DNA of 64,000 nucleotides. It comes from Neoaquamicrobium microcysteis (lineage in GTDB: Bacteria > Pseudomonadota > Alphaproteobacteria > Rhizobiales > Rhizobiaceae). Position numbers and translations under genes: made by a program. Shown one piece after another: positions 33,676 through 45,863 of the stretch (positions are counted from its first letter, which is position 1; each line of letters opens with the position of its first letter). The notes below the pieces were generated by a model. It made no database searches. It had not been told where the DNA came from and was given only the letters and a program-made list of their open reading frames with translations. The stretch spans positions 62,001 through 126,000 of the forward strand of contig NZ_VSZS01000064.1 of the NCBI RefSeq assembly GCF_008180155.1, read 5' to 3'.

Positions 33676-34726
33676 CGTGGCCTCCCGTCCATTCGATCCA
33701 GCGGCCGTGATAGTCGCACCGCGCAAGATGGCGCGTCCGCCCGCCGGGCCACAGCGTCAGGCTGAGCGTGGCATGGGGATCGCTGAGTTCCAGCGGCTCC
33801 ATGCGCAGATGCGCGACCGGCGCCTCCGCTGTCGCGGCCTCGCCGGCCTGCGCCATCGCGCGCGTGATGGCGGCGCGGGTTTCGTGCGGCATGTACTGCC
33901 ACATGATCGAGTGGAACAGCGCGAAGGCGGAACCGGGCGTCCGGCCCGCCAGTCGACCGGCCACGAAGGAAGCCGCGTCCGCCTCGGCCAGAGAGTACTC
34001 ATGCTCCCGCGCGAGCTGGAAAGCGCCTTCCAGCCGCTCGTGGCGCAGGGGCTGGTCCGGCCAGACATAGGAGCGCAGGCGCATCCGGCCCGCCTGCGAC
34101 CGCGCATCGACCGGGGCGATATCGCAGCCATCGCGCGAGGCGACCGACAGCGTCCCGTCGAGCGGCGGCGGCGCACCGCGTATGTCGGGCGCAAGCCTGA
34201 CTGGCGAGGCGGCATCGCCCCAGTTAAGGTCGCCGTAGCTGTAGGCGAAACGGTCGAAGAGCAGGTTCAGCCCGCCGCTGGACCCGATCTCGCACAGCGC
34301 CAGCGGCAGCCTCGTCTCGCGCGCGATGGCGAGGAAGCCCGGCAGCAGCATGCCGGAACGGCCGATCTCGTTGGTCTGCGGCGGGGAATCGAGGTTGGCG
34401 AGCAGCGCGTCTTCATGGGCCACGATCGCGGCGCGGACTGCCGAAGCGAGCGCCGCATCGCCCGCTTCATGGGGCGGATAGACGGCTGCAAGCCCGGGAT
34501 CGCGGCCTTCGAGCACCAGCCGGTGAAGCCCGCCACACATGCGCAGGGCGACCGCGTCGTCGCGCACCTCGCCCGGCCAGTTCGCGACCCGCGCGCCGGT
34601 GGCCGTCGTGTCGTCGAGCACCTCGACCAGAATGCGGCAAAGCCTGGCGGTGAATGGCGAGCCGAGCCGGTCGCAGGAATCGGCCTGCGCCAGAAAGTGG
34701 GCAGCGATGCCGCCGCCCAACGCCAT
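33668..34726 (-). CDS. DUF2332 domain protein
   Basis: This 352-aa protein starts at the ATG at 34726, which overlaps the sdhB stop codon. DUF2332 features are visible: GSPFTARLCRILVEVL, CEIGSSGGLNLLFDRFAYSYGD and FALFHSIMWQYMPHETRAAI. The EIGSSGGLNL segment recalls a SAM-binding loop, so a methyltransferase-like fold is possible; this is inference. Its position at the end of the sdh operon, with overlaps on both sides, means it is made together with succinate dehydrogenase and the deaminase. Confidence 0.8.
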   Translation of the reverse strand: MALGGGIAAHFLAQADSCDRLGSPFTARLCRILVEVLDDTTATGARVANWPGEVRDDAVALRMCGGLHRLVLEGRDPGLAAVYPPHEAGDAALASAVRAAIVAHEDALLANLDSPPQTNEIGRSGMLLPGFLAIARETRLPLALCEIGSSGGLNLLFDRFAYSYGDLNWGDAASPVRLAPDIRGAPPPLDGTLSVASRDGCDIAPVDARSQAGRMRLRSYVWPDQPLRHERLEGAFQLAREHEYSLAEADAASFVAGRLAGRTPGSAFALFHSIMWQYMPHETRAAITRAMAQAGEAATAEAPVAHLRMEPLELSDPHATLSLTLWPGGRTRHLARCDYHGRWIEWTGGHDG

Positions 34727-35505
34727 CAGACGCGGCGCTCCACCATCATCTTCTTGATTTCCGCGATCGCCTTGGCCGGGTTGAGCCCCTTGGGGCACGC
34801 CTGCGTGCAGTTCATGATGGTGTGGCAGCGATAGAGCCGGAAGGGGTCTTCCAGATTGTCGAGCCGGTCGCCGGTGGCCTCGTCTCTGGAATCGATCAGC
34901 CAGCGATAGGCCTGCAGGAGCACTGCGGGGCCGAGATAGCGCTCGCCATTCCACCAGTAGGACGGGCACGAGGTCTGGCAGCAGAAGCACAGGATGCACT
35001 CGTAGAGGCCATCGAGCTTGGCGCGGTCCTCGTGGCTCTGCTTCCATTCCTTGGCAGGTTCCGGCGACACGGTCTGGAGCCATGGCTGGATCGAGGACAG
35101 CTGCGCGTAGGGCACGGTGAGGTCCGGCACCAGATCCTTGACCACCGGCATATGCGGCAGCGGGTAGACCTTTACGGCACCGTCGATCTCGTCGCAGCCC
35201 TTTGTGCAGGCGAGCGTGTTGGTGCCGTCGATGTTCATGGCGCAAGAGCCGCAGATGCCCTCGCGGCAGGAGCGGCGCAGCGTCAGTGTGGGATCGACCT
35301 TGTTCTTGATCCACAGGAGCGCGTCCAGCACCATCGGCCCGCAATCGTCCATGTCGACATGGTAGGTGTCGACGCGCGGATTCTCGTCGTCATCCGGCGA
35401 CCAGCGATAGATGCGATACTCGCGCAGATTGGTCGCGCCTTCCGGCTTCGGCCAGACCTTGCCTTCATTGACCCGCGAGTTCTTGGGGAGGGTGAGTTCA
35501 ACCAT
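34726..35505 (-). CDS. sdhB: Succinate dehydrogenase iron-sulfur subunit
   Basis: SdhB passes electrons from SdhA FAD to ubiquinone through three clusters. The 259-aa product has the 2Fe-2S cysteines in [22 protein letters not shown], the 4Fe-4S and 3Fe-4S cysteines in [18 protein letters not shown] and [17 protein letters not shown]. The length is normal. It follows sdhA by 15 bases and overlaps the next gene by one base, and it belongs to the sdhC-sdhD-sdhA-sdhB operon. Confidence 0.97.
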   Translation of the reverse strand: MVELTLPKNSRVNEGKVWPKPEGATNLREYRIYRWSPDDDENPRVDTYHVDMDDCGPMVLDALLWIKNKVDPTLTLRRSCREGICGSCAMNIDGTNTLACTKGCDEIDGAVKVYPLPHMPVVKDLVPDLTVPYAQLSSIQPWLQTVSPEPAKEWKQSHEDRAKLDGLYECILCFCCQTSCPSYWWNGERYLGPAVLLQAYRWLIDSRDEATGDRLDNLEDPFRLYRCHTIMNCTQACPKGLNPAKAIAEIKKMMVERRV

Positions 35506-35520
35506 TCTTTTCCCTCGCGA

Positions 35521-37368
35521 TCAGTAGACGCGCGCCTTGGGCGCGATCTTTGCCGGGTCGATGCCGCCCTTGTCCGTGGGCAGCATGGTTTCGGTATGCA
35601 CAGGGCGATAGTCGAGCTTCACGTCGCCCGCCTCGTTGACCCATGCCAGAGTGTGCTTGCGCCAGTTGACGTCGTCTCTGCTGTCGAAGTCCTCGCGGGC
35701 GTGGGCGCCGCGGCTCTCCTTGCGCGCTTCCGCGCCGTAGACGGTGGTGATGGCGCAGGCCATCAGATTGTCCAGCTCCAGCGTCTCGACGAGATCGGAG
35801 TTCCAGATCATCGAGCGGTCGTGGACCTTGACATCCGGCAGCTCGCTCCAGATCGCCGAGATGCGCCGGCAACCCTGCTCCAGCGTCTCCTGCGTGCGGA
35901 AGACAGCTGCGTCCTCCTGCATGGCGCGCTGCATCTTCTCGCGCAGCAGGGCGGTCGGCTTGGAGCCGTTGGCGTGCCGCACGCGGTCGAAGCGCTCCAT
36001 GATCTTCTCGACCGCCTGCTCGTTGACGGCGGGGATCGCCGCTTCGCGGTCGATCACCTGGCCGGCCCGGATGGCGGCGGCGCGCCCGAACACGACGAGG
36101 TCGATCAGCGAGTTGGAGCCGAGACGGTTGGCGCCGTGCACCGAGGCGCAGCCGGCTTCGCCCACGGCCATCAGGCCCGGCTGGATGCGCTCGGGATTGG
36201 AGGCGTCGGCGTTGAGCACCTCGCCCCAGTAGTTGGTCGGGATGCCGCCCATGTTGTAATGGACCGTCGGCAGCACCGGGATCGGCTCACGCGTGACATC
36301 GACGCCGGCGAAAATCTTGGCGCTCTCGGAAATGCCCGGCAGGCGCTCGTGCAGGACGGCCGGGTCGAGATGGTCGAGGTGAAGGAAGATGTGGTCCTTC
36401 TCCTTGCCGACGCCGCGGCCCTCTCGGATCTCCATGGTCATGCAGCGCGAAACCACGTCGCGCGAGGCAAGGTCCTTGGCCGACGGAGCGTAGCGCTCCA
36501 TGAAGCGCTCGCCTTCGGAATTGACGAGATAGCCGCCTTCGCCGCGCGCGCCCTCAGTGATGAGGCAACCCGCGCCATAGATGCCGGTCGGGTGGAACTG
36601 CACGAACTCCATGTCCTGGAGCGGCAGGCCCGCGCGCGCGACCATGCCGTTGCCGTCGCCGGTGCAGGTGTGGGCCGAGGTGGCCGAGAAATAGGAGCGG
36701 CCATAACCGCCGGTCGCCAGCACCACCATCTTGGCCGCGAAGCGGTGGATGGTGCCGTCATCGAGGTTCCACGCCACGACGCCGGTGCACACCCCGTCGG
36801 TCATGATGAGGTCGAGCGCGAAATACTCGATGAAGAACTGCGCGTTGTTCTTGACCGACTGGCCATAGAGCGTGTGCAGGATGGCGTGGCCGGTACGGTC
36901 GGCCGCCGCGCAGGTGCGCTGCACAGGCGGGCCGTCGCCGAAATTCTGCATGTGGCCGCCGAACGGGCGCTGGTAGATACGGCCGTCCTCGGTGCGCGAG
37001 AACGGCACGCCGTAATGCTCGAGTTCGTAGACGGCGGCAGGTGCTTCCCGCGCCAGATATTCCATCGCGTCCACGTCGCCGAGCCAGTCGGAGCCCTTGA
37101 CGGTATCGTAGAGGTGCCACTGCCAGTTGTCCGGCCCCATATTCTGGAGCGAGGCGGCGATGCCGCCCTGTGCGGCGACCGTGTGCGAGCGGGTAGGGAA
37201 CACCTTGGTGATGCAGGCCGTCTTCAGGCCCTGCTCGGCCATGCCGAGCGTGGCGCGCAGGCCGGCGCCGCCGGCGCCCACCACCACCACGTCGAACTTG
37301 TGGTCGACATAGGTGTAGGCGCTTCCGGTCACGCCCGGCTTTGCGACGTTGTTTCTTGTATCGGCCAC
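35521..37368 (-). CDS. sdhA: Succinate dehydrogenase flavoprotein subunit
   Basis: SdhA oxidises succinate to fumarate. The 615-aa product has the FAD fold [29 protein letters not shown]. The covalent FAD histidine is in [12 protein letters not shown]. Substrate residues lie in [25 protein letters not shown], and the [19 protein letters not shown] segment is near the C-terminal third. It sits between sdhD (3 bases upstream) and sdhB and is complete. Confidence 0.97.
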   Translation of the reverse strand: MADTRNNVAKPGVTGSAYTYVDHKFDVVVVGAGGAGLRATLGMAEQGLKTACITKVFPTRSHTVAAQGGIAASLQNMGPDNWQWHLYDTVKGSDWLGDVDAMEYLAREAPAAVYELEHYGVPFSRTEDGRIYQRPFGGHMQNFGDGPPVQRTCAAADRTGHAILHTLYGQSVKNNAQFFIEYFALDLIMTDGVCTGVVAWNLDDGTIHRFAAKMVVLATGGYGRSYFSATSAHTCTGDGNGMVARAGLPLQDMEFVQFHPTGIYGAGCLITEGARGEGGYLVNSEGERFMERYAPSAKDLASRDVVSRCMTMEIREGRGVGKEKDHIFLHLDHLDPAVLHERLPGISESAKIFAGVDVTREPIPVLPTVHYNMGGIPTNYWGEVLNADASNPERIQPGLMAVGEAGCASVHGANRLGSNSLIDLVVFGRAAAIRAGQVIDREAAIPAVNEQAVEKIMERFDRVRHANGSKPTALLREKMQRAMQEDAAVFRTQETLEQGCRRISAIWSELPDVKVHDRSMIWNSDLVETLELDNLMACAITTVYGAEARKESRGAHAREDFDSRDDVNWRKHTLAWVNEAGDVKLDYRPVHTETMLPTDKGGIDPAKIAPKARVY

Positions 37369-37371
37369 GCC

Positions 37372-37755
37372 TCAGCCTCCGAATGCGATCTTGAGCAGCG
37401 CGAAGATGCAGACCGCGCCGACGATAAGGGTGTAGAAGATGTTGAGCATCAGCGAGACGATCTTGAGGAACTCGTCATGGACGTAGTCCTCGATGATCAT
37501 CTGCATGCCGAGCTTCATGTGATAGGTCACCGAGATGACCGCCAGAACCAGCAGCACGGTGATGAAGGGGTTGGCCAGCGTGGCGCGCACGTCGGCGAAG
37601 GACGCATCGCTGAGCGCGATGATGAGGCCGACGAAGAACAGGATGAGCGGGATGTTGGCCGCCGCGGTGACGCGCTGATACCAGAAATGCCCGGTTCCCT
37701 CGCGGGCGGCGCCCAGGCCGCGAACGCGCGAAAGCGGAGTGCGGAAATCGGTCAT
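37372..37755 (-). CDS. sdhD: Succinate dehydrogenase membrane anchor subunit
   Basis: This 127-aa protein has three helices that, with SdhC, anchor the complex and form the heme b and quinone sites. The motif SVTYHMKLGMQMIIEDYVHDEFLK contains the conserved heme-ligand His and the DY segment typical of SdhD. It lies between sdhC (1 base upstream) and sdhA (3 bases downstream). Confidence 0.93.
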   Translation of the reverse strand: MTDFRTPLSRVRGLGAAREGTGHFWYQRVTAAANIPLILFFVGLIIALSDASFADVRATLANPFITVLLVLAVISVTYHMKLGMQMIIEDYVHDEFLKIVSLMLNIFYTLIVGAVCIFALLKIAFGG

Positions 37756-37756
37756 G

Positions 37757-38161
37757 TCAAGCTCCCCGCGCCATGAAGCCGACGACCCAGAGCAGCACCG
37801 TCAGCGCGATCGAGACGACGGGCATCAGCGCCGCCACCTTCGTGGAGAAGTGCTTGTCCAGCCCCAGGCCCAAATCCATCACGAAGTGGCGAACGCCGCC
37901 GAGCATGTGATGAACCAGAGACCAGGTGAAGCCGAACAGCACGAGCAGCCCCAACCAGGAGCCGTAGATGGCCGACACCGTGTTGAACCAGGCCTCCGAC
38001 GTCGCCGCCGCCAGCAGCCATGCCGCCACGAGCAGGATGCCGAAATAGAGCGACGCACCGGTGATGCGATGCACGATCGACATCACCATCGTCGGTATAG
38101 GCTTGTAGATGAAAAGATGCGGAGACAGCGGTCTCGGGCGGGTGGCTGCGGATTTGCTCAT
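37757..38161 (-). CDS. sdhC: Succinate dehydrogenase cytochrome b556 subunit
   Basis: The start is the ATG at 38161 (MSKSAATRPRPLSPHLFIYKP), giving 134 aa with three helices. The signature RPLSPHLFIYKPIPTMVMSIVHRITGASLYFG and the heme-ligand region SLVHHMLGGVRHFVMDLG are present. It is the first gene of sdhCDAB. The promoter probably lies near 38246-38274. Confidence 0.95.
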   Translation of the reverse strand: MSKSAATRPRPLSPHLFIYKPIPTMVMSIVHRITGASLYFGILLVAAWLLAAATSEAWFNTVSAIYGSWLGLLVLFGFTWSLVHHMLGGVRHFVMDLGLGLDKHFSTKVAALMPVVSIALTVLLWVVGFMARGA

Positions 38162-38245
38162 GGCTCCCCCAATCTGGTGGACGCGCCCTGCGGAGCCTGT
38201 TGAATGCGGCATCGACGGTTTGGAACGCGACCTGTGGCTGCGGGT

Positions 38246-38274
38246 CTTCTAATGCGGTTTTTGCACCGCGTCAA
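38246..38274 (-). promoter_or_regulatory. Candidate promoter of the sdhCDAB operon
   Basis: Read on the minus strand, TTGACG and TAGAAG are separated by 17 bases, ending 85 bases before the sdhC start codon. The -35 element is near consensus and the -10 element is weaker. Nothing else resembling a promoter is seen in this 232-base gap, which otherwise holds no gene. Confidence 0.45.
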
Positions 38275-38393
38275 AGCCGGAAAACCAAGTCTGTGCGCCT
38301 GTTTAGCGAGACCCGCGGAGACGGCCGCAACTTCAATCGATTGAAGCGCTTATGCCCGGTGCCGGTTCCGGCGGGAGACGTGTTGCCGGCGAA

Positions 38394-38759
38394 TCAGCGC
38401 CGGCAGGTCATCGGCTCGTGCCGCGCCTTCATCCAGAGCGCCTCGCGGCCTTCCAGCACAAGCGCATATCCGCCTTCGCCGTAGCGGCTGGTCTGGGTGG
38501 GCGGCGAGGCAGGAAGGTCGTAGCTGTCGCCCTGCGCTTCCACCAGCCGGACGGCGGTGCGCCCGTTTTCCACGGTGATCGAGCCGTCCTCGCCGCAGTC
38601 GTAGGTGGCGTTGCGCGGCTGGATCATGGCGGTCTCGGCCAGTTCCTGCCGCGCCTGGCTCTGCTGGTCGTCGGCCATGCAGGCCGTCATGAGAACGCCA
38701 AGAGCGATAACGGCCGCGACGCGCCGGACACGGGGCCCGCTGTGTGGATTCGCATTCAT
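38394..38759 (-). CDS. MliC-type lysozyme inhibitor lipoprotein
   Basis: This 121-aa protein starts at the ATG at 38759. It has a lipoprotein signal (VIALGVLMTAC, lipidated Cys27) and a C-terminal MliC/PliC-like beta domain: YDCGEDGSITVENGRTAVRLVEA, SRYGEGGYALVLEGREALWMKARHEPMTC. The YxC start and GGYALVLEGREA..M context match membrane-bound inhibitors of c-type lysozyme. Two cysteines would form the usual disulfide. It should sit in the outer or inner membrane facing the periplasm. Confidence 0.82.
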   Translation of the reverse strand: MNANPHSGPRVRRVAAVIALGVLMTACMADDQQSQARQELAETAMIQPRNATYDCGEDGSITVENGRTAVRLVEAQGDSYDLPASPPTQTSRYGEGGYALVLEGREALWMKARHEPMTCRR

Positions 38760-38814
38760 GGGGCGCAGACTTATCGCCAATCGTGGCGAAAGATCAACGG
38801 CGCGGGTGCTGACC

Positions 38815-39429
38815 CTACCAGAGCGTCTTGGCGTAGGCGTCGTCCAGCGAGCGATCGACATCGTCGGCGCTTTCCGAAAGCGCGAGCTGGTCGCGAAGGA
38901 TTTCGCCCAGCGTCGGCATCGACGCGCGGTCGGGCCACGTTTCCGGCTTCCAAAGCCCGGAGCGCATGAACGCCTTGGCGCAGTGCATGTAGGTTGCCTT
39001 GACCTCCACGATCATCACCGTGACGGGCGACCTGCCATCGACCGCGAGCCGGTCGCGCAGGCTTTGGTCTGCGGTGATGCGGCCTTGGCCGTTGACGCGC
39101 AGCGTCTCGTTCATGCCGGGGATGAGAAAAAGCAGACCCACGGCCGGATTGACGATGACGTTCTGCCAGGTGTCGAGCCGGTTGTTGCCCGGCCGGTCCG
39201 GGATCGCGAGCGTCGTGTCGTCGAGCACGGCGACGAAGCCCGGCCTGTCGCCCTTGGGCGTCACGTCGGCATTGCCGGCCTTGTCGGACGAGCCGATCAG
39301 CACGAACGGGCTTCGGGCGATGAAGGAGCGGGCGTGATGGTCGAGCGCGCGCAGCTCCTTGCGCACGGCCTTGTCATGCACCTGCCCGTAGTGCTCGCGC
39401 AGCCCTTCGAGGCTGGTGATGAATTCCAT
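38815..39429 (-). CDS. Pyridoxamine 5'-phosphate oxidase-like flavoprotein
   Basis: This 204-aa protein belongs to the FMN-dependent PPOX family of the MSMEG_1061 type. The split-barrel segments are FIARSPFVLIGSSDKAGNADVTPKGDRPGFV, TLAIPDRPGNNRLDTWQNVIVNPAVGLLFLIPGMNETLRVNGQGRIT and VEVKATYMHCAKAFMRSGLW. It is probably a cytoplasmic flavin reductase or oxidase with unknown substrate. It follows the yciB-like gene by 18 bases and may share its transcript. Confidence 0.88.
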   Translation of the reverse strand: MEFITSLEGLREHYGQVHDKAVRKELRALDHHARSFIARSPFVLIGSSDKAGNADVTPKGDRPGFVAVLDDTTLAIPDRPGNNRLDTWQNVIVNPAVGLLFLIPGMNETLRVNGQGRITADQSLRDRLAVDGRSPVTVMIVEVKATYMHCAKAFMRSGLWKPETWPDRASMPTLGEILRDQLALSESADDVDRSLDDAYAKTLW

Positions 39430-39447
39430 TGCTCCCCCTTCGCCGGT

Positions 39448-40094
39448 CTATTCCGCCGGCTTGTCCTCCAGCGAATGGCGCATGATGAGCGGCATCTGGC
39501 TGAATGTGAAGACGAGCGTGATGGGCATGATGCCCCACACCTTGAAGGCCACCCAGAAATCGGTCGAGAAATTGCGCCAGACGATCTCGTTGGCCACCGC
39601 AAGGAAGAAGAAGAACAGCCCCCAGCGGAAGGTGAGCTTGCGCCAGCCTTCGGCGTCGAGCTTGAAGGCAGAATCGAAGACGTAGCCCAGAAGCGCCTTG
39701 CCGAAGAAAAGCCCGCCCAGCAGCACCGAGCCGAACAGCGTGTTGACGATGGTCGGCTTCATCTTGATGAACACGTCGTCCTGAAGCCACAGTGTCAGCG
39801 CGCCGAAGACGAACACCACGACGCCGGAAACCAGCGGCATCATCGGCAGCGACCGCGTGAGCAGCCACGACACCGACAGCGAAATGGCCGTGGCGACCAT
39901 GAAAAGGCCTGTGGCGAGGAAGATCGGCCCGCCGAAGGAGCCGAGCGCCGGCCAGCTTTCGACGAGGCTTTCGCCCCGCGCATTGGCGAAGAAGAAAACG
40001 ACCAGCGGCCCCAGCTCCAGCGCCAGCTTGAGCAGGGGGTTGATGTCTTCCTTCTTCTTTGGGTCGGCGGGGTCGCGTTCGATAATCTGGTTCA

Positions 40095-40095
<1 letters not shown>
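39448..40095 (-). CDS. yciB: Septation protein A (YciB/IspZ family)
   Basis: This 215-aa inner-membrane protein has five to six helices, typical of YciB, which affects cell envelope synthesis and division. Signature segments are [32 protein letters not shown]-like [34 protein letters not shown] and [38 protein letters not shown]. The start codon overlaps the ftsY stop by one base, so translation is coupled to ftsY. Confidence 0.93.
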
Positions 40096-43059
<2,964 letters not shown>

Positions 43060-43063
<4 letters not shown>

Positions 43064-43944
43064 GCCGCGCCCTCGACATCGCGCTGCCACGCGCCGGTCG
43101 CCGGATCGAGCGTCCCGGAAAACTCCCACTCGGCAGGACCGGTCATGATGACGTGATCGTCGTCGCGCCATTCGATGGCGAGCTTGCCGCCGCTGGGCGC
43201 GGTCACCGTCACGGAGCGGCCGGTACGGTTGGTGCGCGCTGCCGAGACGGCGGCCGCGCAGGCGGCCGAGCCGCAGGCGAGCGTCAGCCCCGCGCCGCGC
43301 TCCCATGTACGGATGGTCATGGCGTCGCGCGCCGTGACCTGCGCGATGGTGATGTTGGCGCGCTCGGGAAAGAGCGGATGGTTTTCAAGCAGCGGGCCGA
43401 AGCGGTCGAGCTCGTAGGACCAGACGTCGCGATCGACCCAGAAGATCGCATGCGGGTTGCCCATCGATGCGACCGACGGCGAGTGCAGCACCGGCGCGTC
43501 GATCGGCCCGATCTGCAGTTCGATCATCCGCGTGTCGCGAAACTCCTCAGCCAGCGGAATGTCCTGCCAGCCGAAGCGCGGCTTGCCAAGATCGACCGAG
43601 ATCAGCCCGTCCTCGTGCTCGCGCGCGTTAAGAAGGCCTGCCACTGTCTCGAAGGTGAAGGTCTTCCTGCCGGTTTCGGCCGAAAGCGCCTGGACGACGC
43701 AGCGCGTGCCGTTGCCGCAGGCCTGCGCATGGCTGCCGTCGGAATTGAGGATCTCGACATAGGCGTCGGTTCCGGGCGTGCGCGGATCGTGGATCGCCAT
43801 GATCTGGTCGAAGCGCGTCGCCGGATCGACGTTGATCGCGATGGCGGCGGCGGCCGAGATGCGGTCGGCACGGCCGCGCATATCGGCGACGATGATCTCG
43901 TTGCCGATGCCGTTCATCCTGGCGAAGGGGACGCGTACGCTCAT
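43060..43944 (-). CDS. dapF: Diaminopimelate epimerase
   Basis: DapF converts LL- to meso-diaminopimelate for peptidoglycan and lysine. The 294-aa product has the two catalytic cysteines in [14 protein letters not shown] and [14 protein letters not shown], the N-terminal [18 protein letters not shown] and the substrate-binding [10 protein letters not shown]. The usual Glu before the first CGNG is Ala here, a common variation. It starts the likely dapF-mtaB-ftsY-yciB transcript. Confidence 0.95.
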
Positions 43945-43993
43945 GCGCCGCTATATGGCGGAATTGACCCGGAATTACCAGTCTCGCGCGGTC

Positions 43994-45076
43994 TCACGCG
44001 GCCGTGGATGCCGGTGGAACCTCCCAGGCCTCGCCGGGCAGCATCGGTCGAAACCGCTCGCGCGCCACGCCGCGTGCATCGAGCGCGGCCTCCAGAAGCT
44101 GGCGGGGCTCTTCCACCGGCTCGTTGGTGAGCTGGAACGTGCCCCAGTGGTGTCCGGCGGCGAACGAAGCGTTGGCAAGCAGCATGCCCTCGACCGCCTC
44201 GGCGGGGTTCTGGTGCTGCGCCTCCATGAACCAGCGCGGCTCGTAGGCACCGATGGGCAGGATGGCGAGGCGGAAGCCGCCGTGTTTCTGCGCCGCGCCC
44301 CGATAGTTGGTGCCGCCGTGAAAGCCCGTGTCGCCGACGACATAGATGTTGCCGCCGGGCGTCTCGATGACGAAGCCCGCCCAGAGCGCCATGCGCCGGT
44401 CGCCCATGCCGCGCGCCGACCAGTGATGCACCGGTTCGACATGCACCGGCACCGAACCGCAGATGGCGGTCTCGCCCCAGTCATGCGCGGCGACGCGGAT
44501 ATCGGGCACCGAGCGGCGGACGATGACGTCGTTGCCGAGCGGCGTGATGATTTGCGGATCGTGCGCAGCCTTCAGCCGCGCCAGAGTGGCGACGTCGAGA
44601 TGGTCGTAATGGTTGTGGCTCAGCAGGACGAGGTCGACCGGCGGCAGGTCTTCAAAGGAGATGCCCGGCGGATTGGCGCGGCTGGGCCCGACGAAGGAGA
44701 AAGGCGACACACGCTGCGACCACACGGGATCGGTGAGGATGTTGAGGCCGGCGGTCTGGATCAGCAATGTCGCGTGGCCGACCATCGTGACCACGAGGCG
44801 GTTGCCTTCCACGCGCGGCTCGGGCTTGGCCGGCTCGAACGGGCTCGGCCATTCGGCGGGCCAGGTGGCCCTGCCGCCGCCCAGCTGCCACCGCATCAGG
44901 TCGGCGAAGCGGGCGGGCGGCTTCCCCTGCGGGTTGAAGAACACAGAACCGTCGAAATGGTCGCTTTCCGGCCCGTCATAATAGCGGTTGCCGGCCTGCG
45001 CCTGCACGGCCACGCCGCCACCGACGGTGGCAAGACCCCCGACACCCAGCCACTTCATCATTCTGCGTCTGTTCAT
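43994..45076 (-). CDS. MBL-fold metallo-hydrolase (NAPE-PLD-like) with Tat-type signal
   Basis: This 360-aa protein starts at the ATG at 45076. The N-terminus MNRRRMMKWLGVGGLATVGGG has a twin-arginine-like motif and a hydrophobic stretch, so export is likely. The metallo-beta-lactamase motif is LLSHNHYDHLD, with further ligands in VVGDTGFHGG and PIGAYEPRWFM. The stretch VTMVGHATLLIQTAGLNILTDPVWSQRVSP is characteristic of the NAPE-hydrolysing phospholipase D-like group. Its substrate in bacteria is uncertain. Confidence 0.88.
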   Translation of the reverse strand: MNRRRMMKWLGVGGLATVGGGVAVQAQAGNRYYDGPESDHFDGSVFFNPQGKPPARFADLMRWQLGGGRATWPAEWPSPFEPAKPEPRVEGNRLVVTMVGHATLLIQTAGLNILTDPVWSQRVSPFSFVGPSRANPPGISFEDLPPVDLVLLSHNHYDHLDVATLARLKAAHDPQIITPLGNDVIVRRSVPDIRVAAHDWGETAICGSVPVHVEPVHHWSARGMGDRRMALWAGFVIETPGGNIYVVGDTGFHGGTNYRGAAQKHGGFRLAILPIGAYEPRWFMEAQHQNPAEAVEGMLLANASFAAGHHWGTFQLTNEPVEEPRQLLEAALDARGVARERFRPMLPGEAWEVPPASTAA

Positions 45077-45266
45077 GGCTGGCAGGATAGCGTCTCGGCA
45101 CCGCCGTGCAACCGAAAGGAGAGGCCGTTTTCTCCCGCAGAACCATTGCCTCGAACGCTTATTTAACCATATGCGGTGGATTGTCCCCAAGATCGCCACT
45201 ATTCTGGCGATTGAAGGGGACGTGAACAAACGTGCGGAGCGGCATTCGCTTCGACGGAGGGAATTT

Positions 45267-45824
45267 ATGGCTTTCAAACTGACCGGCGTCGTTGCCACGA
45301 CCTTTCTCGCACTCGCGCTGGCGGGTTGCCAGAGCGAGCGTTTCTCGCGGCTCGATACCAGTGGCCCGTCTCCGGCACCGCTTCCGGCAGCGCCCGCAGG
45401 TACGGTGACCATGGGCCAGCTTCCGCCGCCCGTTCAGCCCGGCACGACCGATCCGAGCCAGTTTCCAGCCCCTCCCGGCTCCGAAGGCCTTCCCGGCGAT
45501 GGCACGCAGATGGCAGCCGTGGACCCCGGAGCTGCCAGCGGCCCGGAAGTGACTACGGGCGCGGTTGCAGGCGTGTGGAACGCCAGCGTTTCGGGCCAGA
45601 GCTGCCGCATCGCCACGCCGCAGACGCGCTTCGGCCAGGGCTACCGCGCAGGACCGCTGCGCTGCCCCGCGCCGCTCGACGGGGTGCGCTCGTGGAACGT
45701 CTCGGGCAGCCAGCTGGCACTCTACGACGACAATGGCGACGTGCTGGCGCGGCTCCAGTCTGCGGGCGGCGAGCGTTTCGACGGCCAGACCAGCAGCGGC
45801 ATTCCCATTTCGCTTTCCCGCTAG
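45267..45824 (+). CDS. Omp19-like outer membrane lipoprotein, AprI/Inh protease-inhibitor family
   Basis: This 185-aa protein starts at the ATG at 45267 after GGAGG. It has a lipoprotein signal with LALALAGC (lipidated Cys21) and a Pro-rich linker. The C-terminal Inh-type beta barrel is AGVWNASVSGQSCRIATPQTRFGQGYRAGPLRCPAPLDG with a disulfide-forming Cys pair, ending in SLSR. The whole pattern closely follows Brucella Omp19, which inhibits host proteases. That function here is inference from family likeness. A TTAACCAT sequence lies about 100 bases upstream. Confidence 0.88.
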   Translation: MAFKLTGVVATTFLALALAGCQSERFSRLDTSGPSPAPLPAAPAGTVTMGQLPPPVQPGTTDPSQFPAPPGSEGLPGDGTQMAAVDPGAASGPEVTTGAVAGVWNASVSGQSCRIATPQTRFGQGYRAGPLRCPAPLDGVRSWNVSGSQLALYDDNGDVLARLQSAGGERFDGQTSSGIPISLSR

Positions 45825-45863
45825 TATTGGTGCGGACCGAATAGCAGCAATCGGGTTCCCGCA

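Noticed and set aside
34654-37776. Plus-strand open frame of about 1040 codons opposite sdhB and sdhA
   Set aside because: Antisense shadow of the sdh operon; composition is His/Arg/Asp-rich as expected for such shadows.
45163-45170. TTAACCAT half-site upstream of the Omp19-like gene
   Set aside because: A single CtrA-type half-site is too short to call; the second TTAA at the right spacing is missing.
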